33,753 bases of DNA from Nevskiales bacterium. GTDB lineage: Bacteria; Pseudomonadota; Gammaproteobacteria; Steroidobacterales; GCA-2729495. The notes below the pieces were generated by a model. That model saw only the letters and a list, made by a program, of their open reading frames with translations, did no database searches and had not been told where the DNA came from. Of the stretch, positions 26,101 to 33,063 are shown piece by piece (the stretch's first letter is position 1; the number at the start of each line of letters is the position of its first letter). Location of the stretch: positions 1 through 33,753 of the forward strand of contig WYBE01000037.1 in the NCBI GenBank assembly GCA_011526045.1. Direction: 5' to 3'. A program made the position numbers and the translations under genes.

Positions 26101-26719
26101 GGAGATCGTCGACTCAAACTTCGACCTCTACAAGCGCATCACGGACGACCGTGCCTTCGGTGAGGCGATCAAGAACCTCCTCTTCGACCAGTACCTGCGC
26201 GCACACCGCAACGCCGAGGAGCTGATCAAGCGTGGCGAGTCGAAGACGCTCGAGTTCAAGTCCACGCTGCGCTGGAGCCTGAAGGAAGACCGCCAGGACG
26301 ACAAGGGCGTGACCCACGCGGTGCTCAAGACCATCGCCGCATTTCTGAACACCGAGGGCGGCGATCTGCTGATCGGCGTCGCCGACGATGGCTCCATCGT
26401 CGGCATCGAGCGCGACCAGCTCGAGAGCGACGACAAGTTCATGCGCCACCTCGCCCAAGTCGTGCGCAACGGCCTTGGTGATCGCGCGGGCACCTGTATC
26501 GACCCGAAGACGCAGGTCGTGCAGGGCAAGACCGTGTGCGTGGTGAGCTGCCAGCGCAGTCCCGAGCCGGTGTTCCTCAAGTGGAAGGCGCTCGAGGCGA
26601 CCCCGGAGGGCGACTTCTTCGTGCGCAGTGGCCCGGGAACGGTGAAGTTGCCTCCGGAAAGCGCCCGGGAGTACACCCGGACGCGGTTCGGAACGGCGGC
26701 CGCTGAACTGCGGCGTTAG
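23186..26719 (+). CDS. hsdR: Type I restriction endonuclease subunit with C-terminal AlbA_2 (Schlafen-type) domain
   Basis: 1177 aa from GTG 23186 in a GTGA overlap with hsdS. The N-terminal nuclease has D163 in SLDLVLFLNG and E177-L-K179 in TAELKN, the PD-(D/E)xK core. The translocase has Walker A AGSGKS (331-336), DEAH (436-439), and later helicase motifs (TATPKPK; FQTGFDQPLLHTMYVDK). After the usual helical C-terminus, residues ~1013-1155 add an AlbA_2 domain: ESKTLEFKST, KTIAAFLNTEGGDLLIGVAD and VFLKWKALEATPEGDFFVRSG. AlbA_2 domains occur in Schlafen-like proteins and in some transcription regulators. The fusion may alter nucleic-acid contact or regulation. The stop is nine bases before the UDG-like gene. 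Confidence 0.92.
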   Translation: MSPEISERAFERAIECALLQYGPDACAGDASAVRETPPPYGENPPGGYRRRRLEDYDRALCLLPRDAVDFVLATQLKEWKKLEQHHGAAVREQFLKRLASEIERRGALDVLRNGLKDSGCKFRLAYFRPASGLNEETRRLHAANLFAVVRQLRYSTTNENSLDLVLFLNGIPIFTAELKNPLTGQDVEDAIRQYKTDRDPRELLLTYGRCLAHFAVDPDLIYVTSHLAGARTRFLPFNQGKFGGAGNPPVPPTKTGYATAYLWEETWSRDSVLDLVRQFIHEVEEEDEKGRKTGKRFLIFPRYQQLDCVRRLLADARVRGAGQRYLVQHSAGSGKSFTIAWLAHQLSTLHDASDRRVFDSIVVITDRRVLDRQLQTTMRQFEQTLGVVENIDTTSRQLKDALESGKTIIVTTLQKFPVIAKEIGELPGQRFAVIVDEAHSSQSGESTKSLKAVLASGSLEAAEAEEASAATPEEELESAVLAEMERRGRLPNLSTFAFTATPKPKTLELFGVKRPDGKFGPFHLYSMRQAIEEGFILDVLASYTTYKAYWRLMRKVDTDPRYDKKKAEYLIKSFVELHPHAISEKVKICVEHFAAQAQGEIGGKAKAMIVTRSRLHAVRYKLAVDKYLAERGYPFKALVAFSGTVQDGGQSYTEANMNGFSEAQTAKTFERPEYRFLIVANKFQTGFDQPLLHTMYVDKKLGGVNAVQTLSRLNRTHPEKKGTLVLDFANEADEIKAAFEPYYETTLLSEATDPNLLYEIQTRLAAFPVYTEADVETFARVYFDPKATQDRLYAVLAPLVERFGQLPEEERADFRGQLTDYVRLYAFLAQVLTFADADLEKLYVFARHLRRLLPADREALPYEVQQNIDMESYRIQQTGSGKIALERKPGVLDPAGSRTLQGTTPEELETLSRIIAELNERFGLNLGPEHRVTLGQMMEKLDDDAALDAAARVNTRENVRLTFDQKVEHVIQEIVDSNFDLYKRITDDRAFGEAIKNLLFDQYLRAHRNAEELIKRGESKTLEFKSTLRWSLKEDRQDDKGVTHAVLKTIAAFLNTEGGDLLIGVADDGSIVGIERDQLESDDKFMRHLAQVVRNGLGDRAGTCIDPKTQVVQGKTVCVVSCQRSPEPVFLKWKALEATPEGDFFVRSGPGTVKLPPESAREYTRTRFGTAAAELRR

Positions 26720-26727
26720 TTGCCACC

Positions 26728-27363
26728 GTGAGTGTCGTGGATGAACCGAAAGCGCTTGCCAATGCAGCCGTTCGCGAGGCTCGGCTCGGTGCGATCCATC
26801 AGCCGCACATCGCGCCGCTCACAGACTTGGTTGATGCGCTGCGCTCGCGCATGGGCCCGAACTGTCACATTCCGTACTTTGATCCTCTCGACGGTGGCAT
26901 CAATGCGGAGTGCCTGTTTCTCCTGGAGGCTCCGGGACCAAATGCCATCAGATCCGGATTCGTCTCCCGCAATAATCCTGACGAGACAGCCAGGAACTTC
27001 TTCTTGTTGAATAGCCAGGCAGGCATCGACCGAAGTAGAACGGTCATCTGGAATGTCGTGCCGTGGTATGTCGGTACCGGCACGAACATTCGCGCCGTTA
27101 GCGGCCGTGACATAGAGGCCGCTCTGCCCTCGCTTGGCGAATTGTTCGGTCTTCTTCGTAACCTTCGAGTGGTTGCGCTTGTAGGCCGCAAGGCGGCCAC
27201 TGTTCGCACATTCGTAGTGTCCCAGGTTCCGGAAGCCGTCATCTTCGAGACACCTCACCCTAGCCCCATGTTTGTGAACCGCAATCCTGCAAATCGCGAT
27301 GTCATACTCGCTGTCTTAAGACGCATCGCAGACCATCTGCAGGAGCTGCCAGGTGGCGGCTAG
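26728..27363 (+). CDS. Uracil-DNA-glycosylase-superfamily protein
   Basis: 211 aa from GTG 26728, eight bases after the hsdR stop, so it belongs to the restriction operon. UDG-fold marks are LFLLEAPGP (63-71; the water-activating loop), WNVVPW (108-113) and HPSP (177-180), in the right order and spacing for the superfamily. The base-activating Asp/Asn of canonical UDGs is not evident after EAPGP, so the substrate base may differ or the protein may bind rather than excise. UDG-fold proteins have been found as anti-phage enzymes acting on modified phage bases; a similar role here is inference from context. It is less GC-rich than hsdR. Confidence 0.7.
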   Translation: MSVVDEPKALANAAVREARLGAIHQPHIAPLTDLVDALRSRMGPNCHIPYFDPLDGGINAECLFLLEAPGPNAIRSGFVSRNNPDETARNFFLLNSQAGIDRSRTVIWNVVPWYVGTGTNIRAVSGRDIEAALPSLGELFGLLRNLRVVALVGRKAATVRTFVVSQVPEAVIFETPHPSPMFVNRNPANRDVILAVLRRIADHLQELPGGG

Positions 27364-27628
27364 CAATCCGTTGCGGCGGGCGGGAGTCGATAGAGTGCTG
27401 GTGCGCGGTAGGCCTCCCCCTGCCAGGCCACCGCCCTGGCCTGAAAGTCGAACCGAACAGGAAACTGCATGGAGTCTCTAATTAGGGGCCCCTCTAGCCA
27501 ATCCCTCTCTGATGGAGCTTGAGGGAAAGTGCAGCCAGCCAAGGGGCATCCCCTCTTAGACGGAACTCTCCCCTCCTCCAACGCCATGCTTCGCTGAAGC
27601 GCCCAACGACGCCACGAAAGATCTTCCA
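27364..27628. other. Intergenic stretch between the UDG-like gene and beta-lactamase gene
   Basis: This 265-bp stretch contains a 7-bp inverted repeat (CAGGCCA/TGGCCTG at about 27424-27443) and a minus-strand ORF of 36 codons (27470-27360) that resembles a gene end (MQFPVRFDFQARAVAWQGE) but has no support as a gene. No promoter is clearly recognisable. Confidence 0.4.
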
Positions 27629-28453
27629 ATGATGAAACCCTTGCTGCTGCATCTGTTGGTGCTTTTCTCTGCCACTCTCCCGATCCATGCCGTGGCCGCT
27701 GATGCGGCCGGAACACTCAAGTGCACCATCATCGCGGACGCCGCTACTGGCAAAACCCTGCTTGAACGCGGGGAGTGCGGCCGGCGTGTGTCCCCGTGCT
27801 CGACCTTCAAGCTGCCATTGGCCATCATCGGGTTTGACAGTGGCATCTTGCAGTCGCCAAGTTCACCCACGTGGGAGTTGAAACCGGAGTACAACCCCTC
27901 TCCGAGGGAGCAGGCATACAAGCAGGTCTATCCGGCGCTATGGCAAAGCGACTCGGTCGTCTGGTTCTCACAGCAATTGACGCGCCGCCTGGGCAGCAAA
28001 CGGTTTGAGAAATATGTGAGGAGCTTCGGCTATGGCAATCAAGACGTTTCCGGCAATCCAGGAAAGCATGATGGCTTGACTCAGGCGTGGCTGATGTCGT
28101 CGCTGGCCATCTCCCCCGAGGAGCAGATTCAGTTTCTTCTGCGTTTTGCCTCACATAAGCTGCCCGTGTCTGACAATGCCTACGACATGGCCCGCGTCAC
28201 GATCCCGCAGTATCAAGCCGCTGAAGGATGGGTTGTGCACGGGAAGAGTGGCAGCGGCTGGCTGCGGGACAGTCACGGCGCGATAGATGAAAGCCAGCCA
28301 CAAGGCTGGTTCGTTGGCTGGGCCGAGAAAGCCGGGAGGCAAGTTGTTTTCGCACGCCTGGAAATCCGCAATGAAAAATCCGACGTCCCGGGCGGAACCA
28401 AGGCGCGAGAGGAGTTTATTGCGGAATTCCCCGTGCTGATGGGTGACAAGTAG
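27629..28453 (+). CDS. Class D (OXA-type) beta-lactamase
   Basis: 274 aa. Residues 1-25 form a signal peptide (hydrophobic LLLHLLVLFSA, cleavage after AVA or ADA). All class D marks are present: STFK (58-61) with the nucleophile S58 and carboxylated-type K61, S109-x-V111 (SDSVVW), YGN (135-137), W154 in LTQAWLMSSL, and KSG (206-208) in place of KTG. It should hydrolyse penicillins in the periplasm; the spectrum cannot be predicted. Both an ATG at 27629 and one at 27632 are possible starts, and no good ribosome site is seen. No attC or transposase flanks it; it sits alone between the restriction operon and membrane genes. Confidence 0.92.
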   Translation: MMKPLLLHLLVLFSATLPIHAVAADAAGTLKCTIIADAATGKTLLERGECGRRVSPCSTFKLPLAIIGFDSGILQSPSSPTWELKPEYNPSPREQAYKQVYPALWQSDSVVWFSQQLTRRLGSKRFEKYVRSFGYGNQDVSGNPGKHDGLTQAWLMSSLAISPEEQIQFLLRFASHKLPVSDNAYDMARVTIPQYQAAEGWVVHGKSGSGWLRDSHGAIDESQPQGWFVGWAEKAGRQVVFARLEIRNEKSDVPGGTKAREEFIAEFPVLMGDK

Positions 28454-28529
28454 CTTAGAGCCTGCGAAATTCTGTTACCGCAGTCATGGAGTCGGGACGA
28501 ACCCGCTGCTAAGTTGGGCCACCAGCGAA

Positions 28530-28634
28530 AGGCCAGGAGATCGCGTCGCTGCTCGCCGGACTGGAAGCTCAGGGCATCATTTCCATCGATGGCACGAAGG
28601 TCAGCTATGCGCTACCAGCCAATGTCGGTTGAGT
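28530..28634 (+). pseudogene. Remnant of a gene (3' end only)
   Basis: After an in-frame TAA the frame reads VGPPAKGQEIASLLAGL then EAQGIISIDGTKVSYALP-ANVG and stops at 28634. The look of a helix-plus-hairpin C-terminal domain (IDGTKVSYALP) with coding-like composition, but no start codon or upstream body, suggests the broken 3' end of a protein gene left between the beta-lactamase and the next operon. The family is not recognised. The surrounding 28454-28724 stretch holds nothing else that I can support. Confidence 0.4.
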
Positions 28635-28724
28635 CAGCATTTTCTGGCCGGGCCGTGTATCGCGGATGCTGTTTTCCAGGTCTGCCTCGGCATCCGGGCC
28701 GTGGCATGATCCGGTCCTGAAGTC

Positions 28725-28952
28725 ATGGACAAACATCAGGATAACAACACGGGTCCGCTCCACCGGGTATTCCTGGGAGCGCTCGGCCTGTTGCTGCTGG
28801 GCACCGGCCTGTATGCGCTGGCCCTCTCCGACGCCGAACCGCTCCTGAGGTTCGGGGCCGGCACGGCATTCGCCGTGCTGGGGGCAAACGCCGTTTACTC
28901 GGCCTGCGTCGGCAGGCCGTCCTGGCTGTCGAAGATCGGCCCGCTGCCGTGA
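28725..28952 (+). CDS. Small two-TM membrane protein
   Basis: 75 aa with two hydrophobic helices (residues ~14-33 and ~42-62) separated by a short acidic turn (SDAEP). Its stop overlaps the channel-like gene by GTGA, so the two are translationally coupled. Not recognised; it could be an accessory subunit of the channel-like protein. Confidence 0.6.
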   Translation: MDKHQDNNTGPLHRVFLGALGLLLLGTGLYALALSDAEPLLRFGAGTAFAVLGANAVYSACVGRPSWLSKIGPLP

Positions 28953-29683
28953 GGCGCAGCGTCACTACTACCAACCCGCCATTGCGGCAGGAGGCCAGCA
29001 GCGCCCGACGCATCGGGCACCTGCGGACACTGGTGCGCATCTACCAGCACCCTTCGGCAATCCTGCTGTTCGTGCAGCTTGCCGGATTGCTGCTGTACCC
29101 GTTCATCGAGAACATGCCGGCCGGGCATCTGCTGCTCGGTGCCTTCGGCATTCTCGTGCTGTGCCTGTCGATCGCGATGGTGCACCGGACTGCCGGACGG
29201 GTCTGGATCAGCGCGGCCATCGCCATCGCGGTGGTGGCTCTCAAGACACCGTCGGCGATGCTCGGCTGGGACGCGCTGGTGGCATGGGAAGCGGCCCTCG
29301 AAGCACTGTTCTATTTCTATGCCGCATGGTGCCTGATTACCTACATGCTCGCCGACCAGCGCGCCACCACTGACGAGCTTTATGCGGCCGGGGCCACCTT
29401 CACCTTGCTGGCCTGGGCGTTCACCCACCTGTTCGTGCTCTGCCAGGCGCTGCAGCCGGGATGCTTTTCAGCGGGGAATCCGGATCAGGTCCGCAGCTGG
29501 ACCGAACTGCTGTTCCTGAGCTTCGTGCTGCTTTCGAGCACGGGCATTGGCGAAATCATTCCGGCGACGAATCAGGCCCGTGCACTAGCAAGCCTGGAGA
29601 TCTTCGTCGGCATCATGTACCTGGCGCTGATCGTCTCGCGCCTGATCGGCCTGACCTTGCTGTCCCGCGAGCGGCATTCCTGA
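28949..29683 (+). CDS. Ion-channel family (two-TM pore) protein with unusual filter
   Basis: 244 aa from GTG 28949. Six hydrophobic segments are seen; the last two flank a pore loop of the Ion_trans_2 type: SWTELLFLSFVLLSSTGIGE then IIPATNQARALASLEIFVG. Where potassium channels have TVGYGD, this protein has TGIGE (198-202), keeping both glycines but losing the Tyr and the Asp. It is thus probably a membrane channel or channel-like sensor of uncertain ion choice. It is coupled to a small two-TM protein upstream. Confidence 0.7.
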   Translation: MRRSVTTTNPPLRQEASSARRIGHLRTLVRIYQHPSAILLFVQLAGLLLYPFIENMPAGHLLLGAFGILVLCLSIAMVHRTAGRVWISAAIAIAVVALKTPSAMLGWDALVAWEAALEALFYFYAAWCLITYMLADQRATTDELYAAGATFTLLAWAFTHLFVLCQALQPGCFSAGNPDQVRSWTELLFLSFVLLSSTGIGEIIPATNQARALASLEIFVGIMYLALIVSRLIGLTLLSRERHS

Positions 29684-29769
29684 CCGGATGGCTGGTGAAT
29701 GCGCCAGCGAGTGAGCACCACCAATCTGCCTGGCGCATGTGTGCCCATTTTGTGTGCCTGGGTGATGCA

Positions 29770-30762
29770 ATGAGATACCTGGCCATCATCGCGGCTGCCT
29801 GCAGCCTGGTCGCCTGCGGCGGTGGTGGCGGCGGCAGCTGGGAGCCGGCGGCCGGGCCGGCGCTGCCCGGCGCACTGCCCCTGGACCAGCTGGTGTTCGA
29901 TTCCGACCAGAGCGGGAATTTCGAGATTTATGCCATGCGCAGCGATGGCGGCGGCGTGGTCCGGCTGACCAATGATTCCGCCCATGACAGCTGGTGGCCA
30001 CGCCTCGCACCGGATCGGCGCCGGATCGTCTTCGTGCGCACGCCGCGCGGGACGCACGACCTGGACTACTCCCAGGCAAGCATCTGGTCCATGGATGCGG
30101 ATGGCCGCAACCTCACGCAGCTGCGAGCCGCCGGAGCTGACGGCTGGGCGCTGCAGGGACATCCCGAATGGTCGCCTGATGGCAGGCACCTGGTCCTGTT
30201 CGGCGGCAGCGGCGCAAATCCGCAGATCTACATCACGACCGATACCGGCGCAGTCACGCAGCGCGTGACGGATGGCACGGGTTTCTGGCTCGACCCGTCG
30301 TGGTCGCCCGACGGCCGGCAACTGGTGTTTGCCGGCTGCGAGGCCAGCGGTTGCGGTCTCGTTCCCGCCGGCTACGAAATCCATGTGACACCCGCCGACG
30401 GCACGGGCAGCCCCACGCGGCTGACCGCGGATTCACTTCGCGATCACGACCCGTATTTTTCCCCCGATGGCACACGCATTGCCTGGCTGACGGAGACGCA
30501 GCAGCCCTCCGCTGCTTATCCGGCAGGCGTGTGGAACATCCGGATGGCAGCCGCCGACGGCAGCAACCAGGTGCCGGTCACCAGCGATCTGGAGATCAAC
30601 AGCAAGCCCGACTGGTCGAGTGACGGTTCGCTGATCTATTTCCACCGCCTCGAGTACGACGGCAACCCTGCCGGCTTCAATGTCTACCGGATACGCCCTG
30701 ATGGCTCCGGATTGACGCTGCTCGCCAATTCCATGAGCAACAGCGAGTACCCGGACAACTAG
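29770..30762 (+). CDS. TolB-like beta-propeller lipoprotein
   Basis: 330 aa from the ATG at 29770, where the N-terminus MRYLAIIAAACSLVACGGGGG gives a lipobox (LVAC) followed by a glycine run; longer in-frame starts lack a signal. Five or more repeats of the PD40 type follow: FDSDQSGNFEIYAMRSDGG, WSPDGRHLVLFG, WSPDGRQLVFAG, FSPDGTRIAWLT and WSSDGSLIYFH. It is a periplasmic or outer-membrane-anchored six-bladed-type propeller; partner unknown. Confidence 0.8.
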   Translation: MRYLAIIAAACSLVACGGGGGGSWEPAAGPALPGALPLDQLVFDSDQSGNFEIYAMRSDGGGVVRLTNDSAHDSWWPRLAPDRRRIVFVRTPRGTHDLDYSQASIWSMDADGRNLTQLRAAGADGWALQGHPEWSPDGRHLVLFGGSGANPQIYITTDTGAVTQRVTDGTGFWLDPSWSPDGRQLVFAGCEASGCGLVPAGYEIHVTPADGTGSPTRLTADSLRDHDPYFSPDGTRIAWLTETQQPSAAYPAGVWNIRMAAADGSNQVPVTSDLEINSKPDWSSDGSLIYFHRLEYDGNPAGFNVYRIRPDGSGLTLLANSMSNSEYPDN

Positions 30763-30948
30763 ACAGGTGCCCGGAAGAAACCCGGGACGCGAGCCTGAAG
30801 TGATCAGCTTCGTGTGACGGGATGCCCGGTACTGCGCCGTGTAACCATCAAGGCGGTGGCGCATGGAGTCAAAATCGGCTGTCTTGAAGGCCTCGCCGAG
30901 ATAGATGTCTCCGGGGCTCCCATCAAGTATGTAGACCGGTTGCCGGCA

Positions 30949-32364
30949 TCAGCTGCGCTGGGTGGCGATAGCCAGCGCAGCTCGTTCACCAGACTCCATC
31001 GCGGCTTCCATGCCGGATGAAAGTTCGGCGGTGTGCTCGCCGGCAAACAGCAGGCGGCCAACCGGCTTCGAGAAGATATTGCCAAAGCGGCGGATCTGCC
31101 CAGGCGCGCGGTGCGCGTAGGTTCCCCGCACCAGCGGGTCGCGCGTAAAGCTGCGCATGGCAGCGATGGCGACGCGTCCGTCCATGCTCGGCCGGAGCCG
31201 TATCAGCTCCTGCAGGACATACGCGCCGATTTCCGCGTCTGACCCGCCACGCGCGGAGAGATCCGCCGCCCCGGTACTGAAGATCCACAGGTGATGGCCC
31301 GCACCAGAGGGTGAAGGGTTGAGGAACCCGCGCTGCAGCGGCGAGTCGGTCCAGAGGTTTGGCGGCAGGCCATCGGCCTCCCAGTAGGGTTGCGTGACGT
31401 GAAACACCACGCTGGTCGCCGCACCATAGGGAATGTCCGTGATCGCCTCGGTCACCAGCGCCGGCAATGGCGGATCGAAGGCGACCTGGCGCAGAACGGG
31501 CAGCGGCAGCGTGCAGACGGCGAACGCGGCACGCACGCTGGTGCCGGAGGCGGTGCGCACCGTCACGCCGCGGGCATCCTGCTCGATGGCGACCACGGGC
31601 TGATTGAGCCGTACCACGCCTTCCTTCAGCGAACGGGCCATGGCTTCCGGCAGGCGGCTCATGCCGCCACGAACGTAACGGCGGGTCGGCTGCCTGGCCG
31701 CCATCGCGGCTGCCATGCCGAGAGCACCAACCTTGCTGTTGCGCAACCGCCAGAGCGCGGACTCCGCATCAAGCGAAGGCAGCTGCTGGCCAATGCCGAT
31801 CAGCGGCAGCGCCGCTGCAGGCGCGCCGGCCTGGCGCAGATATTCGCCATAGGGGATATCGAGCGCGGCAAACTTCTCCTGCAACCAGGCGCCGGCATCG
31901 GGCAACGGGTTGGGCTGCGGCGCAAACCTCTGGCCGAGCGCGGCTGGCGCGACCGTACGCAGCTCGTTCTCGAGAGGATTGATGTCGAGCGTCGGCCACT
32001 CCGCAGCGGTAAACGTGCGACCGGCATAGTGATAGCTGTAACCCGAGGGCAAATCGGGCCAGGGCGCAAGCTCGACCTGCAGGCTTGCAGCGGTATCCAG
32101 CACACGTGCATAGAGGGCACCGATATCGGCAGCGCCGAGTTCGGGACTGCCGGGCGCATCGCTGCGCGTGTCCACCCGGCCCCCGACACGCGAACCTGCC
32201 TCGAGCACGATGACGCGCGCACCGGTGGCCTCCAGCACCCGGGCGGCATTCAGCCCGGACAGACCGGCCCCGATGACGACCACGTCCGTGCGCTCCTCGC
32301 GCGAACCGCAACCGCCGAGGGCGAATGCGCCCGCGACACCGAGAAATGTGCGCCGATCAAGCAT
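30949..32364 (-). CDS. Tat-exported FAD-dependent amine oxidase family protein
   Basis: 471 aa. The N-terminus MLDRRTFLGVAGAFALGGCG combines a twin-arginine motif (RRTFLG) with a lipobox (LGGC), so a Tat-exported lipoprotein is likely. FAD binding is marked by VVVIGAGLSGL (G32, G34, G37) and ARVIVLEAGSRVGGRVDT, and the C-terminal FAD motif by GRLLFAGEHTAELSSGMEAA. This is the flavin monoamine-oxidase-like family, oxidising amines to imines/aldehydes; substrate unknown. Export of a cofactor-loaded flavoprotein fits Tat. The 30763-30948 stretch downstream holds nothing recognised. Confidence 0.85.
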   Translation of the reverse strand: MLDRRTFLGVAGAFALGGCGSREERTDVVVIGAGLSGLNAARVLEATGARVIVLEAGSRVGGRVDTRSDAPGSPELGAADIGALYARVLDTAASLQVELAPWPDLPSGYSYHYAGRTFTAAEWPTLDINPLENELRTVAPAALGQRFAPQPNPLPDAGAWLQEKFAALDIPYGEYLRQAGAPAAALPLIGIGQQLPSLDAESALWRLRNSKVGALGMAAAMAARQPTRRYVRGGMSRLPEAMARSLKEGVVRLNQPVVAIEQDARGVTVRTASGTSVRAAFAVCTLPLPVLRQVAFDPPLPALVTEAITDIPYGAATSVVFHVTQPYWEADGLPPNLWTDSPLQRGFLNPSPSGAGHHLWIFSTGAADLSARGGSDAEIGAYVLQELIRLRPSMDGRVAIAAMRSFTRDPLVRGTYAHRAPGQIRRFGNIFSKPVGRLLFAGEHTAELSSGMEAAMESGERAALAIATQRS

Positions 32365-32447
32365 GGTGAAGCGATACCTGTCCCGAATCGAAGTTTCAGG
32401 ACATTAGTCGACCTCCCCCGCTCCTGGCAACGCCGTCCCCGTCAGCC

Positions 32448-32730
32448 GGCCGGGTGCAGCCCGAACGGCTCCTGAAGAGCGGTTCAGATCGCTTGTATTC
32501 CCCCTGCTCCATGGACCAGGAATCAGTCGCCCCTGATCCGCCGGGGCAGCGGGGCATCAGCCTTGATGGGAAATGGTGGACCAGTGAATTCGATGCAGGC
32601 AGGTCTGCCCAGCATGGCATTTAGGCCAGCCATCACTCGGCGGTGGCGAGCAGATTAGACGATTATGGTTGGTTCCAGCGAAATATCCAGCGTAATCGCG
32701 GTGTTTCAGGCGGCCGGTTGGGCTCTACTT
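32448..32730 (+). repeat. Dispersed direct repeat, copy 2 (ends at cassette core)
   Basis: It is a diverged copy of 15657-16014 in the same orientation, lacking the ~70-bp middle segment. It keeps the CAGCCTTGATGGG/GGTGGACC/CAGGTCTGC block, the GGTGGCGAGCA block and a terminal hairpin built from other bases (CGATTA...TAATCG). It ends GTTGGGC (32717-32723) followed by the core GTTAGAG (32731-32737) at the start of the BrnT/BrnA cassette. The 32365-32790 stretch contains only this repeat and the promoter below. Confidence 0.7.
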
Positions 32731-32755
32731 GTTAGAGCCTCTTGCAAAGACGCTC

Positions 32756-32784
32756 TTGCAGTATCTACGTCGCGTAGCTACACT
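32756..32784 (+). promoter_or_regulatory. brnTA promoter with operator palindrome
   Basis: TTGCAG (32756-32761), a 17-bp spacer and TACACT (32779-32784) are a strong sigma70 match. The spacer contains CTACG-TCG-CGTAG (32765-32777), a palindrome where a ribbon-helix-helix BrnA repressor could bind. The predicted transcript start coincides with the brnT GTG. Confidence 0.55.
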
Positions 32785-32790
32785 CCAGCT

Positions 32791-33063
32791 GTGTTCGTCT
32801 GGGATGAAGCCAAGCGGCGAGAGAATCTGCGGAAGCACAAGATCGATTTTGCGGATGCAGAAAGGATCTTCCGGGGCCTTACCTTCACGGTCGAGGACGA
32901 TCGTGAGATTTACGGTGAACAGCGATTTCTTACGCTCGGACTGCTCGAAGACCAGGTGGTGTCGGTAACGCATACCGAGCGCGGTGAGACGATTCGGCTT
33001 ATTTCAATTCGCAAGGCTACGAAACATGAAGCGCGTCTCTACTTCTCGCAAATCACGTACTGA
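32791..33063 (+). CDS. brnT: BrnT family ribonuclease toxin
   Basis: 90 aa from GTG 32791. VWDEAKRRENLRKHKIDFA then ERIFRG, and later RGETIRLISIRKATKHEARLY, are the signature of the BrnT RelE-like RNase family. The known toxins cut RNA and are neutralised by BrnA. A longer in-frame start would read through the promoter region. The predicted transcription start lies on the start codon, so translation may be leaderless. It overlaps brnA by 38 bases. Confidence 0.88.
   Translation: MFVWDEAKRRENLRKHKIDFADAERIFRGLTFTVEDDREIYGEQRFLTLGLLEDQVVSVTHTERGETIRLISIRKATKHEARLYFSQITY

Noticed and set aside
17762..27363. Restriction operon considered as a third, very large cassette
   Set aside because: The preceding core is correct, but no site complementary to its first bases was seen at the far end, and a nine-kilobase cassette would be exceptional.
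27360..27470. 36-codon minus-strand ORF near the UDG-like gene
   Set aside because: It looks somewhat protein-like, but has no ribosome site, no family match and no coding neighbour on that strand.
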